The translations under genes were made by a program, and so were the position numbers. A stretch of DNA of 7,561 nt. Origin: Candidatus Bathyarchaeota archaeon. GTDB taxonomy: Archaea; Thermoproteota; Bathyarchaeia; TCS64. Below, piece by piece: positions 1 through 5,849 of the stretch (positions are counted from its first letter, which is position 1; every line of letters begins with the position of its first letter). The stretch is from positions 1 to 7,561 of the forward strand of contig WJJC01000189.1 of the NCBI GenBank assembly GCA_014729945.1, given 5' to 3'. The notes under the pieces were generated by a model. The model had not been told where the DNA came from. It saw nothing but the letters and a program-made list of their open reading frames with translations, and did not search any database.

Positions 1-733
1 ATTGTTCATGATCTTCACTCAGTACTTGTTGAGATCTATAGGGAACGGGATCAACCTATCAAAGTTGATGAGGGTTTGAATTATCCTGGTATAATAGACA
101 CTACCTGTGATTTTGTCACCCGTGATACCTTATTCGGTCAATGACTCTTCAAGAACTTTTTTCACCGTGCAGCTTACTTGATGTTTCACTTGAACAGAGG
201 TCACCCGTTTATAGATGGGAATAAACGTACTTCTTTGTTCTCGGTTTATTATTTTCTAAGGTGGAATGGTTACTATCTTCATATCCCTAAATCGGATGCA
301 CCAATCTTGTTTGAGATAGCCGATCTAGAGAATGACAAGGTATGTGTTTCGGATGCTTATGTTTGGTTACTATCTAGGATTCGGTGCAGTCCAAGGACAC
401 TGGCTTATCATCTATCAATTTACCTGCTTATTCGTCTAGCTAGGTTCTTGAAAAACCCGGATTTCTACCACTTTGTATCTACATGGATGTTCATGACACC
501 TCCGGCTTTCGTTACAGCAGCAATTAAAGAAGGTCCAGATAGTGAGATAATCACTGGTCCAGAAGATCACGATTCCAGATATTCTAGAGATTGATGAATA
601 AAGACCTGGAACAAGGGCTCAGCTAAAGGCTATAAGGATATCAAAGAGATTAGCAGAGGAAAGCCCTTCGTCTAATTTAGACAAAAATGTAAAAACCTTC
701 AATGATATCGGTGGCGATAATCCAGCAGTATAA
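1..733 (+). pseudogene. Fic/Doc-family toxin pseudogene, 5' end outside window
   Basis: Frame 1 reads from the left edge in a Doc-like pattern and contains the Fic signature HPFIDGNKRT at 202-231, followed by a hydrophobic helix and NGYYLHIP. The Lys in GNKR is the Doc-type variant; Doc phosphorylates EF-Tu, whereas canonical Fic proteins with GNGR add AMP to targets. The reading frame is broken by a TGA at 142-144, exactly between the FGQ and LFKNFF segments that should be joined. It then runs to TGA TGA at 592-597. A second frame continues the apparent protein: frame 2 from about 550 reads QKITIPDILEIDE, meets a TAA at 599-601, then reads RPGTRAQLKAIRISKRLAEE through KNVKTF to a TAA at 731-733. 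Three lesions indicate a dead gene. The piece after 178 could in theory be translated from TTG or ATG. No antitoxin gene is visible; it may lie to the left. Confidence 0.75.
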
Positions 734-735
734 AA

Positions 736-1011
736 TCAACAGTAAAGGGCGTAAGCTACTGACACAATTTTATACCCTGATTCCAGTGCATTCTGAAAAT
801 CATGAACTGAGACATTTAGACGTATGTCCCTCAAAGCAGAAACCAATATGTCATAGTCCATCTCTGAAACAGTGACTATAATATCTACATCCATAGTCGT
901 TCGAGGCACACCATAGTAACTCGAAGCAATAGCACCCGTAAACATGTATTCAACCTCTATACTGTTTAAGGCCTTAATCAGACGTTGAACAAGACCCTGA
1001 AAAGTGTCCAG
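736..1011 (-). pseudogene. Nucleotidyltransferase (DUF6036/AbiEii-like), truncated
   Basis: The frame encodes about 91 residues, beginning LDTFQGLVQRLIKALNSIEV and containing FTGAIASSYYGVPRTTMDVD. This is the N-terminal nucleotidyltransferase fold: a glycine-containing loop, then YG-PR-T and a DxD metal pair (DVD). It continues through a segment ending ALESGYKIVSV, where family members normally go on with an R-hD element and a C-terminal half. Here it stops after AYALYC at TGA 736-738. Relatives are usually about 150-190 residues, so roughly half is missing. It ends two bases from the end of the convergent Fic pseudogene, which suggests a deletion junction. No ATG, GTG or TTG precedes the conserved N-terminal helix. 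The first codon after the upstream stop is CTG, and the only ATG (943-945) lies inside the fold. A transferase-type toxin role is family knowledge only. Confidence 0.65.
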
Positions 1012-1197
1012 TTATCGTCGCCTCTGTTTGATTCTCTCACGTAAAAGCTCTACGGTTTCTTTCTCTGAGAACCCAGGATAATTCGCCTTTATTCCTTCTA
1101 AAGAAACCCTGGTAATAGCATCAGACATATTTGCTGTTATTTGCACTTTCTCCTCAGGCGTTAATTGTTTCAAGGCATGTAATACAGAAACAGAGAT
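1012..1197 (-). pseudogene. Small partner protein of the nucleotidyltransferase, start codon lost
   Basis: The 61-codon open frame includes LKQLTPEEKVQITANMSDA, a middle part with GIKANYPGFSE, and the end LLRERIKQRRR. I recognise this as the small helical protein commonly encoded just ahead of DUF6036-type nucleotidyltransferases, with the usual PEEK, MSDA and YPG-S-E pattern. Its function is not known to me; an antitoxin or accessory role is inferred from the pairing. The frame opens after a TAA at 1198-1200 with ATC, where a start would be expected. A one-base change from ATG would explain this. TTG at 1171-1173 or ATG at 1126-1128 could only give a shortened protein. A TATA-like ATTAAATA (+ strand 1215-1222) lies about 22 bases ahead. 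Its stop abuts the nucleotidyltransferase in the same frame with no gap. Confidence 0.55.
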
Positions 1198-1375
1198 TTA
1201 TTTAGATATTTAGGATTAAATAGAAAACCCGGTCAAGAAAAACGAAAAACACAATAAGATTGTGAAATGAGGCGTGTAGGCACTTTGGGGTTCCCCTCCA
1301 TCTAAATTCACTCGTCGTCTGCAGTCAGCTCTATGAGCGCGAACAGTTTTCAATCAATAATACGTTCAGCATAGT

Positions 1376-1382
1376 GTTTTAT
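1376..1382 (+). promoter_or_regulatory. TATA-like box for the glyoxalase-fold gene
   Basis: The T-rich GTTTTAT stretch is centred about 25 bases ahead of the ATG at 1405, the spacing of an archaeal TATA box driving a leaderless message. No ribosome binding site precedes the ATG. This is assigned on position and composition only. The rest of 1201-1404 shows no gene, only a short GGGG-TT-CCCC element at 1287-1296. Confidence 0.4.
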
Positions 1383-1404
1383 CTCCAAATTACTCAGATT
1401 AGTT

Positions 1405-1809
1405 ATGTTGGGTAGAATTGGTCTTATTACTATTCTAACTACAGATATCACTAGAATGAAACTTTTCTATTCCGATGTAATGGGTTTTGAATGTATTGAG
1501 GATCTTGGAAACTATGTAGAGTTTAGGAATAAAGGAGTTAGATTCGCTTTAACCACCCCAAAGGTAATGTATGAAGGCACTGAACATGAGTCCTACAATA
1601 AAGACGCGAAAGGACAAAGATTCGAACTGGCCTTCCCGCTGTCTTCAGCGGAGGAAGTAGAAAAAGTATATGATGAAATCGTTAGGAAGGGCGCGACTCC
1701 AATAAAAACACCTAAATTGATGCCATGGGGAAGAACAACCGCGTTTTTTGCCGATCCAGAGGGAAATATTCACGAGTTATACAGTCTAAGAGAAGGAGAG
1801 AAAATTTAG
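1405..1809 (+). CDS. Glyoxalase/VOC-superfamily protein
   Basis: The gene encodes 134 residues, the usual size of a single vicinal-oxygen-chelate unit made of two beta-alpha-beta-beta-beta modules. The first module opens with IGLITILTTDITRMKLFYSD and VMGF; the second contains RFELAF, the helix VEKVYDEIVRKGA, and the closing FFADPEGNIHELY. The two glutamates that often bind metal are present (E74 in FELAF and E124 in IHELY). The first-strand position that is usually His appears to be Leu7, so true lactoylglutathione lyase activity is doubtful. A binding or resistance protein, or another lyase or isomerase, is as likely. Many family members are metal-dependent and dimeric. It stands alone with a leaderless-type promoter. 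Its T-rich codon use matches the left part of the window rather than the genes to the right, suggesting acquisition. The substrate is unknown. Confidence 0.85.
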   Translation: MLGRIGLITILTTDITRMKLFYSDVMGFECIEDLGNYVEFRNKGVRFALTTPKVMYEGTEHESYNKDAKGQRFELAFPLSSAEEVEKVYDEIVRKGATPIKTPKLMPWGRTTAFFADPEGNIHELYSLREGEKI

Positions 1810-2350
1810 TTAGTACACATACACTATTTTCTTAGAGGTAGGATTTATTCATATAAAGAGATCAACAAAAACAATGCTACAGCTGGACCAAAAAGGCACC
1901 TCATAGTACAGTAGTGAGTTCGGGGACAAAGTAAAGGTCTCTATATCAAAGTTCAGGTAATTGGTGTAAATTGGATAAGTCGTATCATTACTCACAAAAA
2001 TCATGAAAACTCCCTAGATTAGGTGCAGGAACCCATGATGAGATTAAAACGTCTCAAACCAACAAACTGATTTTTCTATGATTTATCAACCATTAATTTT
2101 ACCTTCATTTAACGTTATTTTATGTAATGCTTGAAAGGAATAAAAAATCAAGCCATATAACTATTTGTTCACGATCAAATAACCAGAAACTAATACAATC
2201 GTTCCAAATAAAACTAATAATTAGTCAACCTGTTACTCAGTGGAAAATTCAACCAAACTATTACATGAAACGCATTATTCGTGGTATACCCTAATTGTTG
2301 ACTCACACGTATCCTCAACAATTAACTAGTACCCATCAGGGTTAATATCT
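1810..2350. other. 541-base intergenic region
   Basis: No recognisable gene is present. The + strand is broken by frequent stops; short open stretches near 1874-2030 give no family match. On the - strand, 2004 down to 1849 encodes a 51-codon hydrophobic frame (starting MIFVSNDTTYPIY, ending SIVFVDLFI) with no promoter or ribosome site that I can defend; it is probably chance or a remnant. From about 2040 to 2290 the sequence is very AT-rich. The last 60 bases hold the inverted repeat listed separately and the RNase PH promoter area. No tRNA-like TTC-loop signature is seen. Confidence 0.6.
2292..2324. promoter_or_regulatory. Perfect 10-base inverted repeat, candidate operator
   Basis: TAATTGTTGA at 2292-2301 is matched exactly by TCAACAATTA at 2315-2324, with a 13-base spacer. 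The arm centres are 23 bases apart, about two helical turns, which suits a dimeric DNA-binding protein. The element ends 26 bases before the RNase PH ATG, so its right arm covers the place where a TATA box would sit for a leaderless transcript (CAACAATTAACTAG). It could be an operator or, in RNA, a weak hairpin. The AT-rich context makes a chance occurrence possible. Confidence 0.4.
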
Positions 2351-3061
2351 ATGACGCAACGTAAACACGACCAACTCCGCGATCTAACCTTCGACATCGG
2401 TTTCCAGAAACACCCTAAAGGCTCAGTGCTCATGGGCTTCGGCAACACCCGAGTATTATGCAGCGCATCCGTTCGACCCGGAGCACCACGCTGGAAAGTC
2501 GAACAGGAACTACCCGGCGGATGGGTAACCAGCGAATACCGCATGCTCCCCGGCTCAACAAACACACGTAAATCCCGCCCACGGGGCAGAGTAAGTTCAC
2601 GCAGCATCGAAATCCAGCGATTAATCGGCCGCAGCCTACGCGCCGTCGTCGACGTAGAAGCCATAGGCCCCAACTCCATCTATGTGGACTGTGATGTCAT
2701 AGACGCCGACGGTGGAACCCGCTGCGCCAGCATAACAGGCGGCGCCGTAGCCCTCTACAAGGCATTACACACGTTAAAAGATGAAGGCATGATTGACACC
2801 GTTCCTATGAGTGAGATGGTCGCCGCTGTCAGTGTAGGCGTCAAAAACGATGAAGTGTTTCTGGACCTAGACTATGCCCTCGATTCAACAGTCGACGTGG
2901 ATATGAACATAGTAATGACTGAAAGCGGCCGACTCGTGGAAGTTCAGGGAACAGCCGAAGAACAGGCCTTCACCCGGGATCAGTTGAATCAGATGCTTGA
3001 CTTGGCTGAGAAAGGCATCAAAGAGATAGTCAAGGCTCAGAAAAAAGCACTGGGCATCTAA
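2351..3061 (+). CDS. rph: Ribonuclease PH, bacterial type
   Basis: This phosphorolytic 3'-to-5' exoribonuclease trims tRNA precursors, releasing nucleoside diphosphates. At 236 residues it has the normal length. The bacterial RNase PH pattern runs end to end: FGNTRVLCSASV (30-41), GGWVTSEYRMLPGSTNTR (56-73), RSIEIQRLIGRSLRAVVD (84-101), VDCDVIDADGGTR (112-124), PMSEMVAAVSVG (152-163), then VDMNIVMTESG and EVQGTAEEQAF. G122-T123-R124 is the phosphate-binding GTR, and D178 and D184 match the catalytic aspartates. The N-terminal RxDGR signature is missing: it begins MTQRKHDQLRDL. Archaeal exosome Rrp41 lacks the GWVT-EY-MLP and GRSLRAVVD blocks, and no Rrp42, Rrp4 or Csl4 gene is adjacent, so this is not the exosome subunit. 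Horizontal transfer from bacteria is inferred. The gene is more GC-rich than its neighbours and stands alone. Confidence 0.93.
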   Translation: MTQRKHDQLRDLTFDIGFQKHPKGSVLMGFGNTRVLCSASVRPGAPRWKVEQELPGGWVTSEYRMLPGSTNTRKSRPRGRVSSRSIEIQRLIGRSLRAVVDVEAIGPNSIYVDCDVIDADGGTRCASITGGAVALYKALHTLKDEGMIDTVPMSEMVAAVSVGVKNDEVFLDLDYALDSTVDVDMNIVMTESGRLVEVQGTAEEQAFTRDQLNQMLDLAEKGIKEIVKAQKKALGI

Positions 3062-3117
3062 CACCCATATTCACTCTAAGCGTTATTGTGGAACCAACCG
3101 TAGACACTCCTTCCCTG

Positions 3118-3122
3118 TTTTT
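3118..3122 (+). terminator. T-run, possible terminator after RNase PH
   Basis: Five T's follow CCCTG 57 bases after the RNase PH stop, on the coding strand. Archaeal RNA polymerase can terminate at such runs without a hairpin, and none is seen here. The signal is weak but is the only T-run in this A+C-rich spacer. Confidence 0.25.
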
Positions 3123-3154
3123 AGAAATCAGGATCAAATCTCAAACTACTATGG

Positions 3155-3304
3155 ATGAATCAGCTACCTTCAATAAAATATATTGGATTCAACCCCATGG
3201 GAGTTCTCCAGTCACCTAACTCAGATCCCCAAACCCAGGCCTTCAATAGTCTACGACGAAGAAAAACCAACATAGCCTCGAACAGGTTCAAAAAACGCAT
3301 GTAA
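3155..3304 (+). CDS. Possible small basic protein, unrecognised
   Basis: An ATG opens a 49-codon frame starting MNQLPSIKYIGFNPMG and ending in a basic tail (SLRRRKTNIASNRFKKRM). An internal ATG at 3197 would give 35 residues. Nothing matches a family that I know. The net positive C-terminus might suit nucleic-acid binding, but so short a frame can arise by chance. No TATA box is evident at the right distance. It could also be a degraded fragment. Confidence 0.15.
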   Translation: MNQLPSIKYIGFNPMGVLQSPNSDPQTQAFNSLRRRKTNIASNRFKKRM

Positions 3305-3439
3305 CATAAAACATCATAAAAAGTCCATATCTAGCAATAGAATAAAAACATTAAAGATGTACGCTTGTATATCCACGCACATGTTAACCTACTATAATTA
3401 TTCACCTAGCCTCTCAAATATTTACACTAAAAGCAAGGC

Positions 3440-3447
3440 AATATACT
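3440..3447 (+). promoter_or_regulatory. TATA-like box for the cysteine-cluster gene
   Basis: AATATACT is centred about 28 bases ahead of the ATG at 3472. This is the archaeal spacing for a leaderless or near-leaderless message, and no ribosome site precedes the start. Confidence 0.45.
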
Positions 3448-3471
3448 AAAAAAACGGATAACCTACATAGT

Positions 3472-4020
3472 ATGTTAATTGATAATCGAATACTATATAA
3501 CACCTATACATTTGGATTAAAGAATTCAAAATATACAATCAATATACCTTTTATCTGTCACCAATGTGGCAGATGCTGTAAATGGGGATACCCACCACCA
3601 AAAATCAATGAAACCCCTCTCCACCCCATCAGATACCCCAACAATAAGAATAAACTATTGAAAGAAATGATCCATAAGCTAATGACCTCTAAACCATGCT
3701 TCTTCTACGAAGACAATTCATGCAAAATATACCCATACCGACCAAATATATGCCGCTATTACCCATTAGACAAAGTAGAAAGAGAACCAAAAACAAATAA
3801 AATACTATGCCCAGGCAGAACCAGATTCGATGAAATAGAAACCAGTATTACACAACAACATGACGTATATGTAAAAGAGACACATCACAAAAAAATAGAG
3901 AACATAAACACCGAATATCCTCCTACAAAAAAACAATGGAATGAAATAGTAAAAAGTTTCTATAGATCCAACCCTAACGAAACTGAAACAAAAATATTTC
4001 TACAAATTAATAAAACATAG
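3472..4020 (+). CDS. YkgJ-like CxxCxxCC cysteine-cluster protein
   Basis: The 182-residue protein has eight cysteines in the layout of the YkgJ/UPF0153 family: C29-x2-C32-x2-C35-C36 (CHQCGRCC), then C76 in KPCFFY, C84 in SCKIYPYRP, C94 in NICRYYP and C113 in CPG. The family is thought to bind an iron-sulfur cluster or zinc; its reaction and partners are unknown. The Cys-rich core ends by about residue 120. The remaining 60 residues are polar, Lys/Asn/Glu-rich, and probably family-variable. There is no membrane segment or signal peptide. The gene is notably more A-rich than RNase PH upstream, with many AAA and ATA codons. It stands alone, 176 bases before the HAD-kinase gene; no shared role can be shown. 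Confidence 0.85.
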   Translation: MLIDNRILYNTYTFGLKNSKYTINIPFICHQCGRCCKWGYPPPKINETPLHPIRYPNNKNKLLKEMIHKLMTSKPCFFYEDNSCKIYPYRPNICRYYPLDKVEREPKTNKILCPGRTRFDEIETSITQQHDVYVKETHHKKIENINTEYPPTKKQWNEIVKSFYRSNPNETETKIFLQINKT

Positions 4021-4196
4021 TTGTTATCGCACGAAATTCCAAACAGACCTGACACCAACCTATCTATAAAACCCCACTTAATTCTAACCAGTTTCCTACA
4101 CTAATAAACACAATAAATCATTCAAATCATAAAATATATTCTCCTTATCTTCTAACTCAAAGAATATTACGATAAACACACTACTTGATCTGTATT

Positions 4197-5426
4197 ATGA
4201 CACGGGAAACCCTGGTTGTGTTTGATGTTGATGGAGTAATTATACCTAAGGGGGTTTTTCTCTACAAGATCATACAAAAACATAGACCAGGACAAATACT
4301 AAACCTAGTCATACCTGGAGTCAAGTACCTCCTCGGATTATCCCAGATAAAACCAGCAATAACCCGTATATACAGCATACTCAAAGACCTACCACCCGAC
4401 ATAATAAACAAAATAATAGATGATATTCCACTTAAACCCGGAGCCCAACAAGTATTCAAAGAACTCAAACAACAGGGATACAAAACCGCTTTAATCACCT
4501 CAGGCATCCCACAACAAGCCCTCGAATCACTCAAAAACAAACTAGACATCGACTACATCATCGGCCCCACACTCACAACCGAAAAAGGACTCCTAACCGG
4601 CAAAGTCAAGGGAACAGTACTAGAGAAAGACGGAAAATCAAAAGCACTATCCACGCTACTAGCGGAGCAAAACCTGCAAGACTACAATATCATATCAATA
4701 GCTGATGACAGGAACAATATCCCCTTATTCAAAAACAGCGATACAAGCATAGGATACCACCCGGATTTCCTACTATACCACTACTCCGACCACGTCGTCA
4801 CCCGAGGCCTCCTAAACATACTGCCAATAATACTGGATAAACCCCATCCCAGAGTAAACCCAGGGAAAAGCACAATACTACGAAAAATAGTTCACGCGTC
4901 AAGCATACTCATACCATTAATCCTACTAGAACACCTAGGCACATACCCAGTAGTAGCCCTACTACTATTAGCAATGACCCTGTACACGGTCTCAGAGGCA
5001 ACCAGAATACTCGGCGACAGCCTCCCATTCTTCACATGGTTCACCCATCTAAACACCACAGACACAGAAGCATCAGAATTCGTTGACGCTCCCCTATTCT
5101 ATGCACTCGGAATAATCATAACCCTACTCATATTTCCACGGGAAACCGCCTCAGCTGCCATAGCAGTCCTAGCACTAGGAGACAGTACTGCGGCATTAAC
5201 CGGATCACTAACAGGAAAACACAAGCTACCCTACTGTAAAGATAAGACCATAGAGGGAACAATAGCCGGATTAATAGCTGCATATATAGCGGCAAGCTAT
5301 TTCCTATCACCAACCAGCGCACTAGTCGCCGCCCTCTCAGGCACCTTAGCCGAGACTCTGCCCATGCCTTTCAACGATAACCTCGTAATCCCACTCACAG
5401 TCGGACTAGCTCTAACAATCATCTAA
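4197..5426 (+). CDS. HAD phosphatase fused to SEC59/DGK1-type lipid kinase
   Basis: The 409-residue protein has two domains. Residues 1 to about 205 are a soluble HAD phosphatase resembling phosphoserine phosphatase: motif I FDVDG (D10, D12), motif II LITSG (T101-S102), motif III Lys in GKSKA (K147/K149), and motif IV IADDRNN (D170/D171). Residues about 226-409 are membrane-embedded and match the dolichol kinase/phytol kinase/CTP-diacylglycerol kinase family: RKIVHASSILIPL (229-241), LALGDSTAALTGSLTGK (325-341), the KTIEG block (350-354), and E386 with FNDNLVIPL (392-400). The hydrophobic stretches suggest six or seven membrane spans, so the HAD part probably faces the cytoplasm. The kinase half should move a phosphate from CTP to a polyprenol or similar lipid; the HAD substrate is unknown. 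ATG at 4197 is preferred over in-frame TTG at 4185 because motif I normally lies close to the N-terminus. The kinase domain is shorter than SEC59 and comparable to prokaryotic single-domain forms. Confidence 0.85.
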   Translation: MTRETLVVFDVDGVIIPKGVFLYKIIQKHRPGQILNLVIPGVKYLLGLSQIKPAITRIYSILKDLPPDIINKIIDDIPLKPGAQQVFKELKQQGYKTALITSGIPQQALESLKNKLDIDYIIGPTLTTEKGLLTGKVKGTVLEKDGKSKALSTLLAEQNLQDYNIISIADDRNNIPLFKNSDTSIGYHPDFLLYHYSDHVVTRGLLNILPIILDKPHPRVNPGKSTILRKIVHASSILIPLILLEHLGTYPVVALLLLAMTLYTVSEATRILGDSLPFFTWFTHLNTTDTEASEFVDAPLFYALGIIITLLIFPRETASAAIAVLALGDSTAALTGSLTGKHKLPYCKDKTIEGTIAGLIAAYIAASYFLSPTSALVAALSGTLAETLPMPFNDNLVIPLTVGLALTII

Positions 5427-5520
5427 ACAGCACCCATCCAAGAACACTACACACAACAACAACAACGAAAAACATCCATCAAACTTAGTTTATCAACGCA
5501 ATTATCTCATCAAAAAATAA

Positions 5521-5533
5521 CCTAAAAAACTTA
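5521..5533 (+). repeat. 13-base direct repeat, copy 1
   Basis: CCTAAAAAACTTA recurs exactly at 5759-5771. This copy is followed by GATTTTAAAATAAGG. The A-run followed by CTTA and then an AT-rich stretch resembles an archaeal BRE plus TATA box, so it may be a promoter element. Confidence 0.45.
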
Positions 5534-5758
5534 GATTTTAAAATAAGGGAACTAGAATAACACATACCTTCTTACATATTCTCGAATCAAGGAACATCCA
5601 AATCATCAAATATACCTGTTACATGAACGAATAAACCGCGAACCATCAAACCAAATCCAGCCTCAACTTGATCATATCACGGTAAAGCAACCTATCCAGC
5701 TTTTCCTCCAGCCATAAAAAACACCATGCGATAATACGACATATCACGTCACAATCAC

Positions 5759-5771
5759 CCTAAAAAACTTA
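5759..5771 (+). repeat. 13-base direct repeat, copy 2
   Basis: This is identical to the copy at 5521 and is followed by ACATATATTATAATAAG, a strongly TATA-like run. It lies about 80 bases before the glutamate dehydrogenase start, so it could give a transcript with a leader of about 50 bases, or bind a regulator. Confidence 0.45.
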
Positions 5772-5812
5772 ACATATATTATAATAAGAATAGAAATATC
5801 GACATAATCAGA

Positions 5813-5828
5813 CTTATATGTATAAAAC
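5813..5828 (+). promoter_or_regulatory. TATA box of the glutamate dehydrogenase gene
   Basis: CTTATATGTATAAAAC holds two overlapping TATA-like cores, centred about 33 and 25 bases ahead of the ATG at 5850. Either places transcription start at, or a few bases before, the start codon. Confidence 0.55.
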
Positions 5829-5830
5829 TA

Positions 5831-5847
5831 TAACTCTAGAAGAGTTA
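5831..5847. promoter_or_regulatory. Palindrome between TATA box and gdh start
   Basis: TAACTCT (5831-5837) and AGAGTTA (5841-5847) form a perfect 7-base inverted repeat around AGA. It fills the space between the TATA box and the ATG, where a bound protein would block polymerase, so an operator is plausible. Arms of this length occur by chance several times in a window this size, so position is the main support. The AGAAGAG part could also act as a weak ribosome site. Confidence 0.35.
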
Positions 5848-5849
5848 AG

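Larger units (their letters stand above)
3062..3471. other. 410-base intergenic region
   Basis: This contains a T5 run soon after the RNase PH stop, one possible small basic reading frame (3155-3304), and a TATA-like box just before the next gene. Between 3305 and 3435 it is AT-rich with no structure that I could support. Confidence 0.6.
5427..5849. other. 423-base intergenic region
   Basis: No gene is recognised. The first 60 bases are nearly free of G and T (a CACAACAAC-like run). It holds two copies of a 13-base direct repeat, each followed by AT-rich sequence, and ends with the glutamate dehydrogenase promoter and a palindrome. Its length and repeats make it the most likely site in the window for an extra regulatory element or a small RNA, but no RNA fold is supported. 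Confidence 0.6.

Noticed and set aside
142..144. TGA as a recoded tryptophan or selenocysteine codon in the Fic gene
   Set aside because: No downstream selenocysteine-insertion hairpin was evident, and the same gene has further lesions, so simple decay is more likely.
1287..1296. GGGG-TT-CCCC as a hairpin terminator
   Set aside because: A two-base loop is too small for a stable hairpin, no T-run follows, and no gene ends close by on the + strand.
2326..2679. 117-codon open frame on the - strand over the RNase PH start
   Set aside because: It is antisense shadow of a well-conserved gene, with no recognisable motif.
2351..3061. Exosome subunit Rrp41 as the identity of this gene
   Set aside because: The GWVT-EY-MLP, RSIEIQRLIGRSLR and VDCDVIDADGGTR blocks are those of bacterial RNase PH, and no exosome partner gene follows.
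4137..4167. 7-base inverted repeat ATATTCT/AGAATAT before the HAD-kinase gene
   Set aside because: The short AT-rich arms with a 17-base spacer are expected by chance in this composition.
4262..4549. 95-codon open frame on the - strand within the HAD domain
   Set aside because: It is antisense to conserved HAD motifs and has no family match.
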